Positions 44,094-53,199 of a DNA stretch of 64,000 nucleotides are shown one piece after another. The position numbers were made by a program, and so were the translations under genes. The notes beneath the pieces are model-generated. The model searched no databases and was not told the DNA's origin. It saw only the letters and a program-made list of their open reading frames with translations. Source of the stretch: Flavipsychrobacter sp. (GTDB lineage: Bacteria; Bacteroidota; Bacteroidia; Chitinophagales; Chitinophagaceae); contig JAEUVX010000015.1 in assembly GCA_016786615.1 (NCBI GenBank), positions 186,001-250,000 on the forward strand, written 5' to 3'. Position 1 is the stretch's first letter. Each line of letters opens with the position of its first letter.

Positions 44094-44969
44094 CTAATGG
44101 TTTATAAGTACCGAACGCATTGATATGGAACCTGCATCCATCTTATCGTTAAAGTAACTCACAGAATCTTTATTGTCCCTCAACCCCAGCGAATATATTA
44201 ATGGCAGATAATGTTCGTTGGTAGGTACTGCCAATCTTGCAATTGTACCCAGCTTATCATATTTCAAAACACTATCATGGTCTCCCTTATCAATAAATCC
44301 TTTTATCTTTTCATCAAATTCATAAGCCCAATCAAACCTTGTTTTATTGTCAAAATCTATCATACCCAGATTGTGTACAATATTTCCACTACCAATTACT
44401 AAAACACCTTTCCTACGCAATTCTTTAAGCTGCTGAGCCAGTTCATAATGATATTGTGGTGGCTTGCTATAGTCGATGCTCATTTGCAAAACGGGTATAT
44501 CTGCTTTAGGATACATAGGCAATAACACAGACCATGTTCCGTGGTCGAGCCCCCATTGATAATCATCTTTTACGTCTGTAGTTTTCACTACAAGGCCTAC
44601 CTGTTTTGCAAGTTCCGGAGAACCGGGTGCAGGATACTGTTGTTCAAACAACTCTCTGGGAAAACCACCAAAATCATGTATGGTTTTTGGTTGTTCCATT
44701 GCAGTTACATAAGTACCATTCGTCAACCAATGTGCAGATACGGATAGGATAGCCTTGGGTTTAGGTAATTCCCGCCCCAATTTTTGCCAGTTTTTTGTAA
44801 ACTCATTTTGCATGATGGCATTCATAGGGTTACCATGGCCTACAAACATTGCAGGCATTATATCTGTATGCGGCTGCTCGTCAGCCCATGATTTAAGTGC
44901 TTGAAGTTTCATCGCTACCGGTGCAAATACAGTTGCAGCCCCCAGTTTTAAAAATGTATTCCTTTTCAT
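44094..44969 (-). CDS. ygiD: 4,5-DOPA dioxygenase-like (YgiD, class III extradiol)
   Basis: Protein of 291 residues of the LigB superfamily with metal-site His in FVGHGNP, SVSAHW and SGNIVHNLG, and the GLDHGTW segment. YgiD-type enzymes cleave catechols such as DOPA extradiol-wise. The first 30 residues (MKRNTFLKLGAATVFAPVAM) form an N-terminal hydrophobic, export-type signal, which suggests a periplasmic location, unusual for the E. coli enzyme. Isolated from the aromatic operon. Confidence 0.85.
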   Translation of the reverse strand: MKRNTFLKLGAATVFAPVAMKLQALKSWADEQPHTDIMPAMFVGHGNPMNAIMQNEFTKNWQKLGRELPKPKAILSVSAHWLTNGTYVTAMEQPKTIHDFGGFPRELFEQQYPAPGSPELAKQVGLVVKTTDVKDDYQWGLDHGTWSVLLPMYPKADIPVLQMSIDYSKPPQYHYELAQQLKELRRKGVLVIGSGNIVHNLGMIDFDNKTRFDWAYEFDEKIKGFIDKGDHDSVLKYDKLGTIARLAVPTNEHYLPLIYSLGLRDNKDSVSYFNDKMDAGSISMRSVLINH

Positions 44970-45074
44970 TTTATCTCCTCTACTTTCAAAGTTACCATCA
45001 GTTTTATTGCCGGTGCATCAACTTTCCTTATACCAATATATGTATGTACATCAATTGATTCGGGCAATAAAAAA

Positions 45075-45092
45075 ACGGGTATAAAAACCCGT
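45075..45092 (-). terminator. Terminator of the small lipoprotein gene
   Basis: Stem ACGGGT (45075-45080) with ACCCGT (45087-45092) and, on the minus strand, a following T-run. Confidence 0.7.
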
Positions 45093-45109
45093 AATTAATA
45101 TAACAACAA

Positions 45110-45355
45110 CTATTTCCCTAATCTCTTACTATCTGCACTACTCATTGTATTAATCCTTAAGCCTGTATCATGCGCCCCTTGATATCTCGGAGAATCGGGA
45201 TTGGCCGGATCTACAGGCCCATATTTTACAGGTGCCTCACCATTCAAATTAGTTGAATCAATAGGAGTACTGCTGACTCTATTTTCAGGATTACTGCCAC
45301 ACGATGTTATAATTACTGCTAATGTTGCTATTGCAACCAAGGTTATCTTTTTCAT
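45110..45355 (-). CDS. Small lipoprotein
   Basis: Protein of 81 residues with a lipoprotein signal ending ITSC (Cys about 19) and a disordered, Pro/Asp/Ser/Asn-rich mature part (PVKYGPVDPANPDSPRYQG). ATG 45355 is used rather than TTG two codons up. Unknown function. Confidence 0.65.
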   Translation of the reverse strand: MKKITLVAIATLAVIITSCGSNPENRVSSTPIDSTNLNGEAPVKYGPVDPANPDSPRYQGAHDTGLRINTMSSADSKRLGK

Positions 45356-45572
45356 AAACAATGGTTTTAATGGTTAAACAATAGATTATATCATGTAATC
45401 ATCCCGTCATATCATAAAAATATGCAGACAAGCGGCAGATACGTCAGAATTCGTGTTAAAGAATATATAGCACTCTGTTAATATAAAATCAACATAATTC
45501 TACAGCTCTAATTACCAGCAGATTATTTATATCAAAAGAAAAATTCTATATTAGGATTATAAAGTACGGCTT

Positions 45573-45902
45573 ATGGATAACGCTATAACCATACAGCAAA
45601 AGGCGAAAGTATGGCTTGATAATGGCTTGAATGATCAGCAGATTGAGGCTGAATTAGTAGCTGCGGGTACAGACCAGCGTCACCTACCCGACATGCTGAA
45701 AGAAATAAAAAAGCTGCGCAATGCCAGGAAAACAGCGAATGGCCTGATATATATATTAATTGGTGCAGTGGTATGCTTATTAAGCTGCATACTTACAATG
45801 ACATCATCTTACTCTAATGGTAACTTCAACTTAATACTCTACGGTTTTACTACCGTTGGAATCATTTTAGTATTTATAGGGTTAATGAAAATATTCAACT
45901 AA
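45573..45902 (+). CDS. Small membrane protein with N-terminal helical domain
   Basis: Protein of 109 residues. The first 50 are helical and charged (VWLDNGLNDQQIEAELVAAGT), followed by two membrane helices (about 55-75 and 85-105). No family recognised. It is flanked on both sides by 60 to 210 bases without genes. Confidence 0.6.
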   Translation: MDNAITIQQKAKVWLDNGLNDQQIEAELVAAGTDQRHLPDMLKEIKKLRNARKTANGLIYILIGAVVCLLSCILTMTSSYSNGNFNLILYGFTTVGIILVFIGLMKIFN

Positions 45903-45911
45903 ACCGGCTTC

Positions 45912-45938
45912 AAAAAAAGCAGGCTATTAATAGCCTGC
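45912..45938 (-). terminator. Terminator of the secreted hypothetical gene
   Basis: The 20-base palindrome at 45919-45938 is followed on the minus strand by seven Ts (45912-45918). Confidence 0.75.
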
Positions 45939-45964
45939 CTGTAATATATATTCAATCTCCTGAA

Positions 45965-46519
45965 TTAAAATCCGCAAACACAACTTGTGTTATAGCTATC
46001 AGTATATACTCGTCTTGCATTGCTTCCGTCTTCATTCACTCCGTTAACAGATACGTTAGAACTGATAATAACTTTTACAAACGGATAATCCGGAGTGATT
46101 TTATCCAGAGTTATCTTTGTTAGCTTCACACAGTTTACAATTCCGTTATTTGCATTCATATAATTTTCAATCAAACTCTGCCCGGAGGTAGCAGTAGTAT
46201 ATTCACCATTGCCAGAAAGCCCGCTCGGCGGAAACTCACAAGACGGAGGACAAACACCCGAACTACTCTGTCTGTAAACCTGCCCTGCTATAGTTCTGAA
46301 TGCATCATCTGCCGGAACAACTACATAATTATATGAGCCATCTGTGCCCATTGCAACATACACTTTTATGTTTTTAGCACCATTATGAAACATATAATTT
46401 ATCACTGCCGCATCAATAAGAAAACCATTAACAGCCGGGCCTAAGGCATTTGCCTGAAATGAGAAGAGCATGCCCAATAGGCATAGCGTGCCTGCAATTT
46501 TAGAACGTAGATACTTCAT
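45965..46519 (-). CDS. Secreted hypothetical protein with Cys clusters
   Basis: Protein of 184 residues: signal peptide (to about FQANA, 24), then a domain with five Cys in VCPPSCEFPP, NCVKL and TSCVCGF, which may form disulfides or bind metal. Divergent from the TPR gene with a 107-base gap. No family recognised. Confidence 0.65.
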   Translation of the reverse strand: MKYLRSKIAGTLCLLGMLFSFQANALGPAVNGFLIDAAVINYMFHNGAKNIKVYVAMGTDGSYNYVVVPADDAFRTIAGQVYRQSSSGVCPPSCEFPPSGLSGNGEYTTATSGQSLIENYMNANNGIVNCVKLTKITLDKITPDYPFVKVIISSNVSVNGVNEDGSNARRVYTDSYNTSCVCGF

Positions 46520-46626
46520 AGAGGATTATTTTATAATTAGAGATAAAGTAAATATATAAATTAGTATTTAATACAACCAATATATTACGATATTTTTTTA
46601 ATATATTGTTGCTTAATATATCCTCT

Positions 46627-48426
46627 ATGATACGCAACATATTCGGTGTCTTGCTTACGGCACTGTTTGTGGTTATTTTGCCTCCTTTTGCTTGTGCTGA
46701 TATCGGCAAGCTTTGGAATAAATACAGTACTGCCTCATCTGCTGCAAATAAGGTAGGTTTGTTAATTGATATTGCCACGATACTACATGAAACAAATGAA
46801 ACAAAGCAGCAAGACAGCCTGCTGGAACTGGCTATTGAAACTGCAACAATGAGTGGCAGTGATACACTATCAATGTTTGCTTACAAACACTTTTTCTTAT
46901 TACACAACTATAATATACACGACAAAGAGCAATCGCAGGAATATGCTACAAACATGCTATCGCTTGCAAAATCAAAAAACGACAATGAATGGTATTATCA
47001 TGCCCTTGTTGCACAATCCAAAGTTTCTATGGCATCGGGCAATACCAAAGAAGCAATAGACAATATCACCAAAGCCTATTACTATGTAGGGCTTACCCAA
47101 AATGATACTTTTAAAACAGAATGTTTTTTGCACTGGGGTAAGTGCCTGGAGCTAACCAACAACAAACTCGATGCATTTCGCAACTACCTCAATGCCCTTA
47201 CACTTGCGCAAGAGCTGCAAAACTATTCGGAGATTTTTAATTGTTATGACCACCTCTCCTACTTCTACTTGCTGATAGGCAACTACCCGCAAGCACGCGA
47301 CTATAGAATAAAACAGATAGCCCTGCTGCCCAAACTGGGCATTACAGACTCTCCCTCTATCAACAAAATACACGCAGACCTTGCCGAGAATTACTACTAT
47401 AACAAAGAACCCAACAACGCCGAAAAAATAACCTACCGACTGGTAACCTACGCCAAAGCGCACAACGATACCACGCTGCTGAAAGAAGTAATAGGCAACC
47501 ACAGCACCTACCTGATACAAAACGGGCTGTTCAACGAACTGGCAGATTTTTATACCAAAAAGTTTCCTGAAGAGTTAGCTGTTATGCATCGCAAAGACAC
47601 TATATCCTACTACCGTGTGATGGCGTATGTGTACGAAAACAGAGGCATCAAAGACAGTGCAATGTATATGTATGCAAAGGCCGATGATATGGTATGGGAA
47701 AAAGCAGCCCATATTAAATTCTTTCTTTCCAACTTCGAGAAACGCTATGCACAATTTCTGCTGCGCAATGGCAACATATTGCTGGCAACACAAAAAATGG
47801 AGCAGGCATTTATCGCAGCTAAAGATGCAGCCTACCTGCCCTATATGATAGAAACCAGTCAATACCTCGACTCATTATACTACACTGCAGGAAATGTGCA
47901 AAAAGCTTATCAATACACTAAGCTAAACAAACAATATACGGAAGACCAGCAAGCAGTAACAAGGCAAGATGCCATGTTGCAAATGGAAATAGATAATGAA
48001 ACGAAACAAAGGCAAATAATAGCCGAGCATGCGCAAAAACAAACAGCACGCAGGCACAACCTGCAATACATGGGTATTGTTATAGGCATAGTACTTTGCT
48101 TCATCATGCTTACCATGCTGGGCTCTTTCAAAGTACCGAAGATTATCATCAAATCGCTGGGCTTCTTTTCATTCATATTCTTCTTCGAGTTCATCATACT
48201 GCTGGCCGACCATAAAATAATGGAGATAACCCACCACGAACCGTGGAAGATGCTGGGTATCAAAATACTCATCATCAGTTTCCTGCTACCATTCCATCAT
48301 TGGATAGAACATAAAGTAATACACTACCTGATAGAGCACAAACTGGTTGACACCAATAGATTTTCATTGCGTGGCCTGTTTGGCAAGAAGCAAAATACAG
48401 GTACACAACCCAAACAGGAACATTAA
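46627..48426 (+). CDS. TPR protein with C-terminal His-rich membrane domain
   Basis: Protein of 599 residues. N-terminal signal/anchor (MIRNIFGVLLTALFVVILP), about 10 tetratricopeptide-like helical repeats (50-440), a coiled segment (about 445-480), and three to four membrane helices near the C terminus. The segments contain many His (DHKIMEITHHEPW, PFHHWIEHKVIHYLIEHK). The TPR plus coiled plus membrane order resembles Bacteroidota TPR histidine kinases, but the kinase is absent. ATG 46627 is preferred to TTG 46606. Function unknown. Confidence 0.75.
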   Translation: MIRNIFGVLLTALFVVILPPFACADIGKLWNKYSTASSAANKVGLLIDIATILHETNETKQQDSLLELAIETATMSGSDTLSMFAYKHFFLLHNYNIHDKEQSQEYATNMLSLAKSKNDNEWYYHALVAQSKVSMASGNTKEAIDNITKAYYYVGLTQNDTFKTECFLHWGKCLELTNNKLDAFRNYLNALTLAQELQNYSEIFNCYDHLSYFYLLIGNYPQARDYRIKQIALLPKLGITDSPSINKIHADLAENYYYNKEPNNAEKITYRLVTYAKAHNDTTLLKEVIGNHSTYLIQNGLFNELADFYTKKFPEELAVMHRKDTISYYRVMAYVYENRGIKDSAMYMYAKADDMVWEKAAHIKFFLSNFEKRYAQFLLRNGNILLATQKMEQAFIAAKDAAYLPYMIETSQYLDSLYYTAGNVQKAYQYTKLNKQYTEDQQAVTRQDAMLQMEIDNETKQRQIIAEHAQKQTARRHNLQYMGIVIGIVLCFIMLTMLGSFKVPKIIIKSLGFFSFIFFFEFIILLADHKIMEITHHEPWKMLGIKILIISFLLPFHHWIEHKVIHYLIEHKLVDTNRFSLRGLFGKKQNTGTQPKQEH

Positions 48427-50006
48427 TGAATCCAAAAAACAATTGGTAATGTCTGATACATTTTAATAGGGATACCATCTATTTGTGCAGGTTTCCATTG
48501 TGGCATTTCTTTTATTAGTCGTATTGCTTCCTGATCACATTGTGGATCCAAGCTTTGAATAATTGTGACATCTTCTACACGCCCATAAATATTTACACTA
48601 AATCCTATTATAACTTTACCTTCAATTTTAGCATCAATAGCTTCAGGTGGATATTTAAGATTAGCACCAATATAGGTCATTACATCCCCTTCAAACTCAG
48701 GAAGTGTTTTTATTGGGAAATATGGTATTTCTTCCCCTTGTTCATCAAAGCAAATCCCGGCTATTAACTTACCATATTTGTAATTTTCACGACGCTTGAG
48801 CCTACCATTCATATAATAAGTTTTCTGTTCTCCATCTATCGTATCATCACTGAAATAAAGCTCTAACCACTTTAACTCGGTTCCTGGATGATAAACCAGA
48901 AACTGCCCCTCTTTACGACCTTGAAAATAGTTTGAAACTGCATTTACCTTCCCTTCCATGTCATATTCCACCATATAACCGTCCAACATATTGTTTTTGT
49001 AAGGTTCTTCTCGATTCAACTTTTCTGTACCCGCATGATAACGTTTCCATTTGCCCGAACGCCCGTATTCGTTAATAGAACCTTCTAATACTTTCTTTCT
49101 GGAGACTGAATCAAAATATACTGCGTATCCCTTGGTTTTGTTGTAGTTAATAATACCAGATAATGAATCACTATCACTATAGTACACTCTGCAAGTATCA
49201 ATAGGTTTGCCGTATTCATAGAAGCCTGAATATTTGGTCTTCTTGTTTTTACCAAAGACTACATATGGACCATGAAGCAACCCATTCTGATAAGACTCTA
49301 TACTTTGCGTTTCGTTTGTTACAGGATTATAATATTTCCAATATCCATCTTTTTTATCATTCAAAAAATTTCCCTCTGCTATTTTACTACTCAACACAGA
49401 GTCGTAGTATGTACTATAACCATTTAACTTTCCATTTCTAAAGTCTAACGCCCTATTTATTTTACCCGTTCTGCTATAATATAGCCATGTTCCAAACCGA
49501 TAGATAGCTTTATCATTGTAGTGATAATAACTCCCTTCCATTATCACATTGCTATCTGTATTAAAGTATGTATTATAACTTTCCAGCCCATTATTTGTAT
49601 ATTCTTCAATCATCGACAACTTGCCATTTTCATAATACCTCCATGTGCCTGTTTTACGTCCACGGTTATATTCCCCTTTAACAACTTTATGTTGATAAAA
49701 CCCTATCCCATGTCCATGTAATGTATCTGATAATGAAGGTTTATTCCTCTTGTGTATATCATTTGAGAATATAAAAGACCCTTTATACATTGGAGAATCT
49801 GACATATAATAATACTCCGTATAGTAGTAGTTTATATTATTATTGTCAATTCTGACAGGTATTCTGTAATAATCACTGTATTTCCTTTTTACTACCTCAC
49901 CAGTTTGCAAAAAATAAACGGTATCGCTATAATTATTTTTACCGTGACATATAATCGATACACACGAAAAAAGAATAAAAACTATTGGTTTATACAGTTT
50001 GAACAT
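48423..50006 (-). CDS. MORN-repeat protein with C-terminal TonB domain
   Basis: Protein of 527 residues. Residues 1-22 form a signal or membrane anchor (MFKLYKPIVFILFSCVSII). About 10 MORN-like repeats (G-x-W-x-Y-Y, GYWKYYNP, EGQFLVYHPGTELKWLE) fill residues about 80-410, as in YwqK-type antitoxin-like proteins. The C terminus is a TonB domain (LKYPPEAIDAKIEGKVIIGF ... AQIDGIPIKMYQTLPIVFWI). It may energise an outer-membrane receptor or bridge the periplasm. Its stop overlaps the converging TPR gene stop by 3 bases. Confidence 0.82.
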   Translation of the reverse strand: MFKLYKPIVFILFSCVSIICHGKNNYSDTVYFLQTGEVVKRKYSDYYRIPVRIDNNNINYYYTEYYYMSDSPMYKGSFIFSNDIHKRNKPSLSDTLHGHGIGFYQHKVVKGEYNRGRKTGTWRYYENGKLSMIEEYTNNGLESYNTYFNTDSNVIMEGSYYHYNDKAIYRFGTWLYYSRTGKINRALDFRNGKLNGYSTYYDSVLSSKIAEGNFLNDKKDGYWKYYNPVTNETQSIESYQNGLLHGPYVVFGKNKKTKYSGFYEYGKPIDTCRVYYSDSDSLSGIINYNKTKGYAVYFDSVSRKKVLEGSINEYGRSGKWKRYHAGTEKLNREEPYKNNMLDGYMVEYDMEGKVNAVSNYFQGRKEGQFLVYHPGTELKWLELYFSDDTIDGEQKTYYMNGRLKRRENYKYGKLIAGICFDEQGEEIPYFPIKTLPEFEGDVMTYIGANLKYPPEAIDAKIEGKVIIGFSVNIYGRVEDVTIIQSLDPQCDQEAIRLIKEMPQWKPAQIDGIPIKMYQTLPIVFWIH

Positions 50007-50160
50007 TAATATGCTTTCTTATTTTCTGTTTGCAAAAATATAATGAGTATATTAATCTATAGCATTTCTCTTCCTCAATACGTTTAAATACTTCAAAGTC
50101 AACAACTTATAGTCCAAATAAGATTACAGCTCAACACATTCAATATTTTTAGTATTATTT

Positions 50161-50191
50161 TTTGTCAATTAATTGATATCCCTTACCTTTG
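50161..50191 (+). promoter_or_regulatory. Promoter of the rplKAJL operon
   Basis: TTTG (50161-50164), 19 bases, TACCTTTG (50184-50191), an exact Bacteroidota consensus 97 bases before rplK. This gives the ribosomal genes their own transcription start. Confidence 0.85.
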
Positions 50192-50242
50192 CCGTCCAAT
50201 TCTCAATATTGCTCTTATAATGACGGTATTTGGGAGAATAGG

Positions 50243-50257
50243 CCGCTGAAAAAAGCG
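50243..50257 (+). promoter_or_regulatory. Small hairpin in the rplK leader
   Basis: CCGCT (50243-50247) and AGCGG (50253-50257) form a short hairpin with a GAAAA loop in the 5' untranslated region. In other bacteria L1 represses its operon by binding the rplK leader; this could be part of such a site, but the resemblance is not checked. Confidence 0.3.
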
Positions 50258-50287
50258 GTAATTCGTTAAAACCAAAAAGAAAGGAAA

Positions 50288-50731
50288 ATGGCTAAAGAAA
50301 TCACTGGCTATGTAAAGCTGCAATGTAAAGGCGGCCAAGCCAATCCGGCACCACCAATCGGCCCTGCACTGGGTTCTAAGGGTGTCAACATTATGGAATT
50401 CTGCAAGCAGTTCAATGCTCGCACACAAGACAAAATGGGTAAAGTATTACCTGTTCTTCTCACAGTTTTTGCAGACAAATCATTCGAATTTGTTATCAAA
50501 ACGCCTCCTGCTGCCGTTCAATTGATGGAAGCGGCTAAGATTCAGAAAGGTTCTAAAGAATCTAACCGTAACAAAGTAGGTAAAGTAACCTGGGCACAAG
50601 TAGAAGAAATCGCTAAAGACAAAATGGCTGATCTTAACTGCTTCACGCTTGAAAGCGCTATGAAAATGGTTGCCGGTACAGCACGCAGCATGGGTCTTAA
50701 TGTTGATGGCGCTGCTCCTTGGGCAAATTAA
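50288..50731 (+). CDS. rplK: 50S ribosomal protein L11
   Basis: Protein of 147 residues with the conserved [21 protein letters not shown] start and [18 protein letters not shown] end. L11 forms the GTPase-associated region of the ribosome with 23S rRNA. First gene of the ribosomal unit; separated from nusG, which normally precedes it. Confidence 0.98.
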   Translation: MAKEITGYVKLQCKGGQANPAPPIGPALGSKGVNIMEFCKQFNARTQDKMGKVLPVLLTVFADKSFEFVIKTPPAAVQLMEAAKIQKGSKESNRNKVGKVTWAQVEEIAKDKMADLNCFTLESAMKMVAGTARSMGLNVDGAAPWAN

Positions 50732-50765
50732 TCCATTGCTTCACCTTACTTAAATCATTGCAACA

Positions 50766-51458
50766 ATGGCAACAATTACTAAAAAAAGAAAAGCTGTAGA
50801 AGCTAAAATTGATAAAAACAAAGAATACACGCTGAATGATGCTGCTGCGTTGGTAAAATCTATCAACACAACAAAATTTGACAGCTCTGTAGACGTACAC
50901 ATCCGCCTGGGTGTAGACCCTAAGAAAGCTGATCAGGCTATCCGCGGTACAGTAAGCCTGCCACACGGTACAGGTAAAACTAAACGTGTATTGGTACTTT
51001 GTACTCCTGACAAAGAAGCTGAAGCAAAAGCTGCCGGTGCTGACTTTGTAGGCCTGGATGAATTCGTTCAGAAAATTGAAAGCGGCTGGACTGATATCGA
51101 TGTAATCATCGCTACACCGGCTGTAATGCCTAAAATAGGTAAACTGGGTAAAGTATTAGGCCCTCGTAACCTGATGCCAAACCCTAAAACAGGTACAGTT
51201 ACTAATGACGTAGCTGCTGCTGTAAACGACGTTAAAGGTGGTAAAATAGCTTTTAAGATAGACAAAGCCGGTATCATACATGCTTCCATCGGCCGTGTAT
51301 CTTTTGAACCTGCGAAGATAGCCGAAAACGCTCAGGAACTGATAAACACACTGGTACGTATGAAGCCCGCAACGGCTAAAGGTACTTACCTGAAAGGTAT
51401 CAGCATGGCTTCTACCATGAGTCCGGGTATCGCAATCGATACTAAAAGCGTATCATAA
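50766..51458 (+). CDS. rplA: 50S ribosomal protein L1
   Basis: Protein of 230 residues with typical L1 blocks ([17 protein letters not shown]-like, [23 protein letters not shown]). It binds 23S rRNA at the stalk on the E-site side and often autoregulates its mRNA. Gap from rplK 34 bases. Confidence 0.98.
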   Translation: MATITKKRKAVEAKIDKNKEYTLNDAAALVKSINTTKFDSSVDVHIRLGVDPKKADQAIRGTVSLPHGTGKTKRVLVLCTPDKEAEAKAAGADFVGLDEFVQKIESGWTDIDVIIATPAVMPKIGKLGKVLGPRNLMPNPKTGTVTNDVAAAVNDVKGGKIAFKIDKAGIIHASIGRVSFEPAKIAENAQELINTLVRMKPATAKGTYLKGISMASTMSPGIAIDTKSVS

Positions 51459-51507
51459 TTAAGCGTGAACGAAAAAGGTAATTTTTATCCTTAAAAAAAC
51501 ATTTGAA

Positions 51508-52116
51508 ATGACACCAGCTCAAAAACAAGAAGTAATTGAAGTATTGAAAGAGAAATTCTCTCAGTACAACAACTTCTACATAACAGATACAGAAAGCCTT
51601 AACGCAGGCCAGACAAGTACCCTGCGCAGGCATTGCTTTGATAAGCAAGTGGAAATGACGGTGGCTAAAAACACCCTCATCCGCAAAGCTTTGGAAAGCC
51701 TTGACAGCGAAAAATATGCAGGCATCATCGATTCTCTGCACAACGTTACAGCTTTGATGTTCAGCGAAAGCCCTAAAGAACCGGCTTTGATCATCAGCTC
51801 TTTCCGCAAAGCAAACAACGGTGAAAAACCACTGTTAAAGGCAGCTTTCATCAACGGCGACATCTTCGTTGGCGACAACCAGCTGACTGCACTTACAAAC
51901 ATCAAGACGAAGAACGAGCTTATCGGCGAAGTTATCGGCTTGTTGCAATCTCCTGCAAAACGCGTTATCGCAGCATTGCTGCATAATGCAGAAAAAGGTG
52001 GCGAAGCAACTGCAACAGAAGCTGCTGCACCTGAGGCTCCGGCTGCTGAAGCACCACAAGCTCCTGAAGCTCCGGCTACAGATGCTCCTGCTGCTGACGC
52101 ACCAGCTGCAGAATAA
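51508..52116 (+). CDS. rplJ: 50S ribosomal protein L10
   Basis: Protein of 202 residues, about 30 longer than the usual 170. The core (residues 1-165) is normal: ITDTESLNAGQTSTLRR, VEMTVAKNTLIRKAL, ALLHNAEKGG helix that binds L7/L12 dimers. Beyond it is an Ala/Pro/Glu/Asp tail (residues about 166-202) of APE-type short repeats. It anchors the L7/L12 stalk. Gap from rplA 49 bases; no large leader. Confidence 0.97.
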   Translation: MTPAQKQEVIEVLKEKFSQYNNFYITDTESLNAGQTSTLRRHCFDKQVEMTVAKNTLIRKALESLDSEKYAGIIDSLHNVTALMFSESPKEPALIISSFRKANNGEKPLLKAAFINGDIFVGDNQLTALTNIKTKNELIGEVIGLLQSPAKRVIAALLHNAEKGGEATATEAAAPEAPAAEAPQAPEAPATDAPAADAPAAE

Positions 52117-52210
52117 TTACCTTGCCGGGTATAAAACGGCACAATAACATTGGCTTCCAAGTCGTACTATAACACAAACAATTTTTTAAAACATTTAAAA
52201 AGATAATAAA

Positions 52211-52585
52211 ATGGCAGACGTTAAAGCATTAGCCGAATCATTAGTTAACCTGACTGTTAAAGAAGTTCAGGAACTGGCTGACGTATTGAAAGCAGATTAC
52301 GGTATAGAACCAGCAGCAGCAGCAGTAGTAGTAAGCGCTGGTGGCGACGGCGGTGGTGCAGCAGCAGCAGAAAAAACATCTTTCGATGTTATCCTGAAAG
52401 CAGCAGGCCCTAACAAACTGAACGTTGTTAAAGCGGTTAAAGACCTTACTGGCCTTGGCTTGAAAGAAGCTAAAGAACTGGTAGATGGCGCTCCTAAAAC
52501 TGTAAAAGAAGGCGTTAGCAAAGGTGAAGCTGAAGATCTGAAAGCTAAACTGGCTGAAGCAGGTGCTGAAGTTGAAATAGCTTAA
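52211..52585 (+). CDS. rplL: 50S ribosomal protein L7/L12
   Basis: Protein of 124 residues: N-terminal dimerisation helices ([22 protein letters not shown]), a flexible Ala/Gly-rich hinge, and the C-terminal factor-binding domain ([20 protein letters not shown]). Multi-copy stalk protein. A terminator follows 22 bases later, so rpoB is not in the same transcript here. Confidence 0.98.
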   Translation: MADVKALAESLVNLTVKEVQELADVLKADYGIEPAAAAVVVSAGGDGGGAAAAEKTSFDVILKAAGPNKLNVVKAVKDLTGLGLKEAKELVDGAPKTVKEGVSKGEAEDLKAKLAEAGAEVEIA

Positions 52586-52606
52586 TCTATACTTCATAGT
52601 TATTAT

Positions 52607-52638
52607 AAAGCTACCCTCAATGGGTAGCTTTATTTTTT
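52607..52638 (+). terminator. Terminator after rplL
   Basis: Stem AAAGCTACCC with GGGTAGCTTT (loop TCAAT) followed by ATTTTTT. It closes the ribosomal operon before any RNA polymerase gene. Confidence 0.85.
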
Positions 52639-52666
52639 GTAATTTGCTGTAGGAAAATAACACCTC

Positions 52667-53119
52667 ATGAAAGACTTCTTAAGTAATATAACGGATAAGG
52701 TAACCGAAGCCAAAGATGCTGTTGCCGACAGTCTGAGCCTTGATAAACTAACAGAAAAACTTGGTAGCTTAACGGATGCTGCCAAAGAAAAAACAATCAA
52801 TACTGCTAACGAAGTTATCGGCCTTACTCCCGTTATTGAGGAAATAGGTTTTAAAACGACGGGCATCTCTGTAACCATGGGCTTGCCTCCGGATATAACT
52901 TTTCATTTCATGAAGACAACAGACGTATCCCCTGAACGCAGAAAAGAAATCTTAGACCAGAATAAAGACAAGGCCCTTCTGGGCACTATCGTTAAAATGC
53001 TGGTAGCTACTGATGAATATCGTGATAAACTGAAACTCGGCTCTTTCAAATTCAGCAATATCGATATCTGCATCGGCCTTACACCCGGCATGACTATACA
53101 ACTGGTGCCTCAATCCTGA
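52667..53119 (+). CDS. Hypothetical protein with amphipathic N terminus
   Basis: Protein of 150 residues. The first 45 are an amphipathic, charged helix (ITDKVTEAKDAVADSLSLDKL); the rest is alpha/beta with LPPDITFHFMKTTD and SPERRKEILDQNK. No signal peptide. It lies 81 bases after rplL and beyond its terminator; no family recognised. Confidence 0.6.
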   Translation: MKDFLSNITDKVTEAKDAVADSLSLDKLTEKLGSLTDAAKEKTINTANEVIGLTPVIEEIGFKTTGISVTMGLPPDITFHFMKTTDVSPERRKEILDQNKDKALLGTIVKMLVATDEYRDKLKLGSFKFSNIDICIGLTPGMTIQLVPQS

Positions 53120-53148
53120 TACACTGATACTCATTATAAATAATGCAA

Positions 53149-53170
53149 AAGCCCCGAAGAATCGGGGCTT
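53149..53170. terminator. Terminator between convergent genes
   Basis: Stem AAGCCCCG (53149-53156) with CGGGGCTT (53163-53170), loop AAGAAT, between the plus-strand hypothetical and aqpZ. T-runs are short on both sides. Confidence 0.7.
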
Positions 53171-53199
53171 CTCTGTTTTATTCATCAATCCTCATTTTC

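Noticed and set aside
51576-52160. 194-codon minus-strand ORF opposite rplJ
   Set aside because: Low-complexity antisense of the L10 Ala-rich tail.
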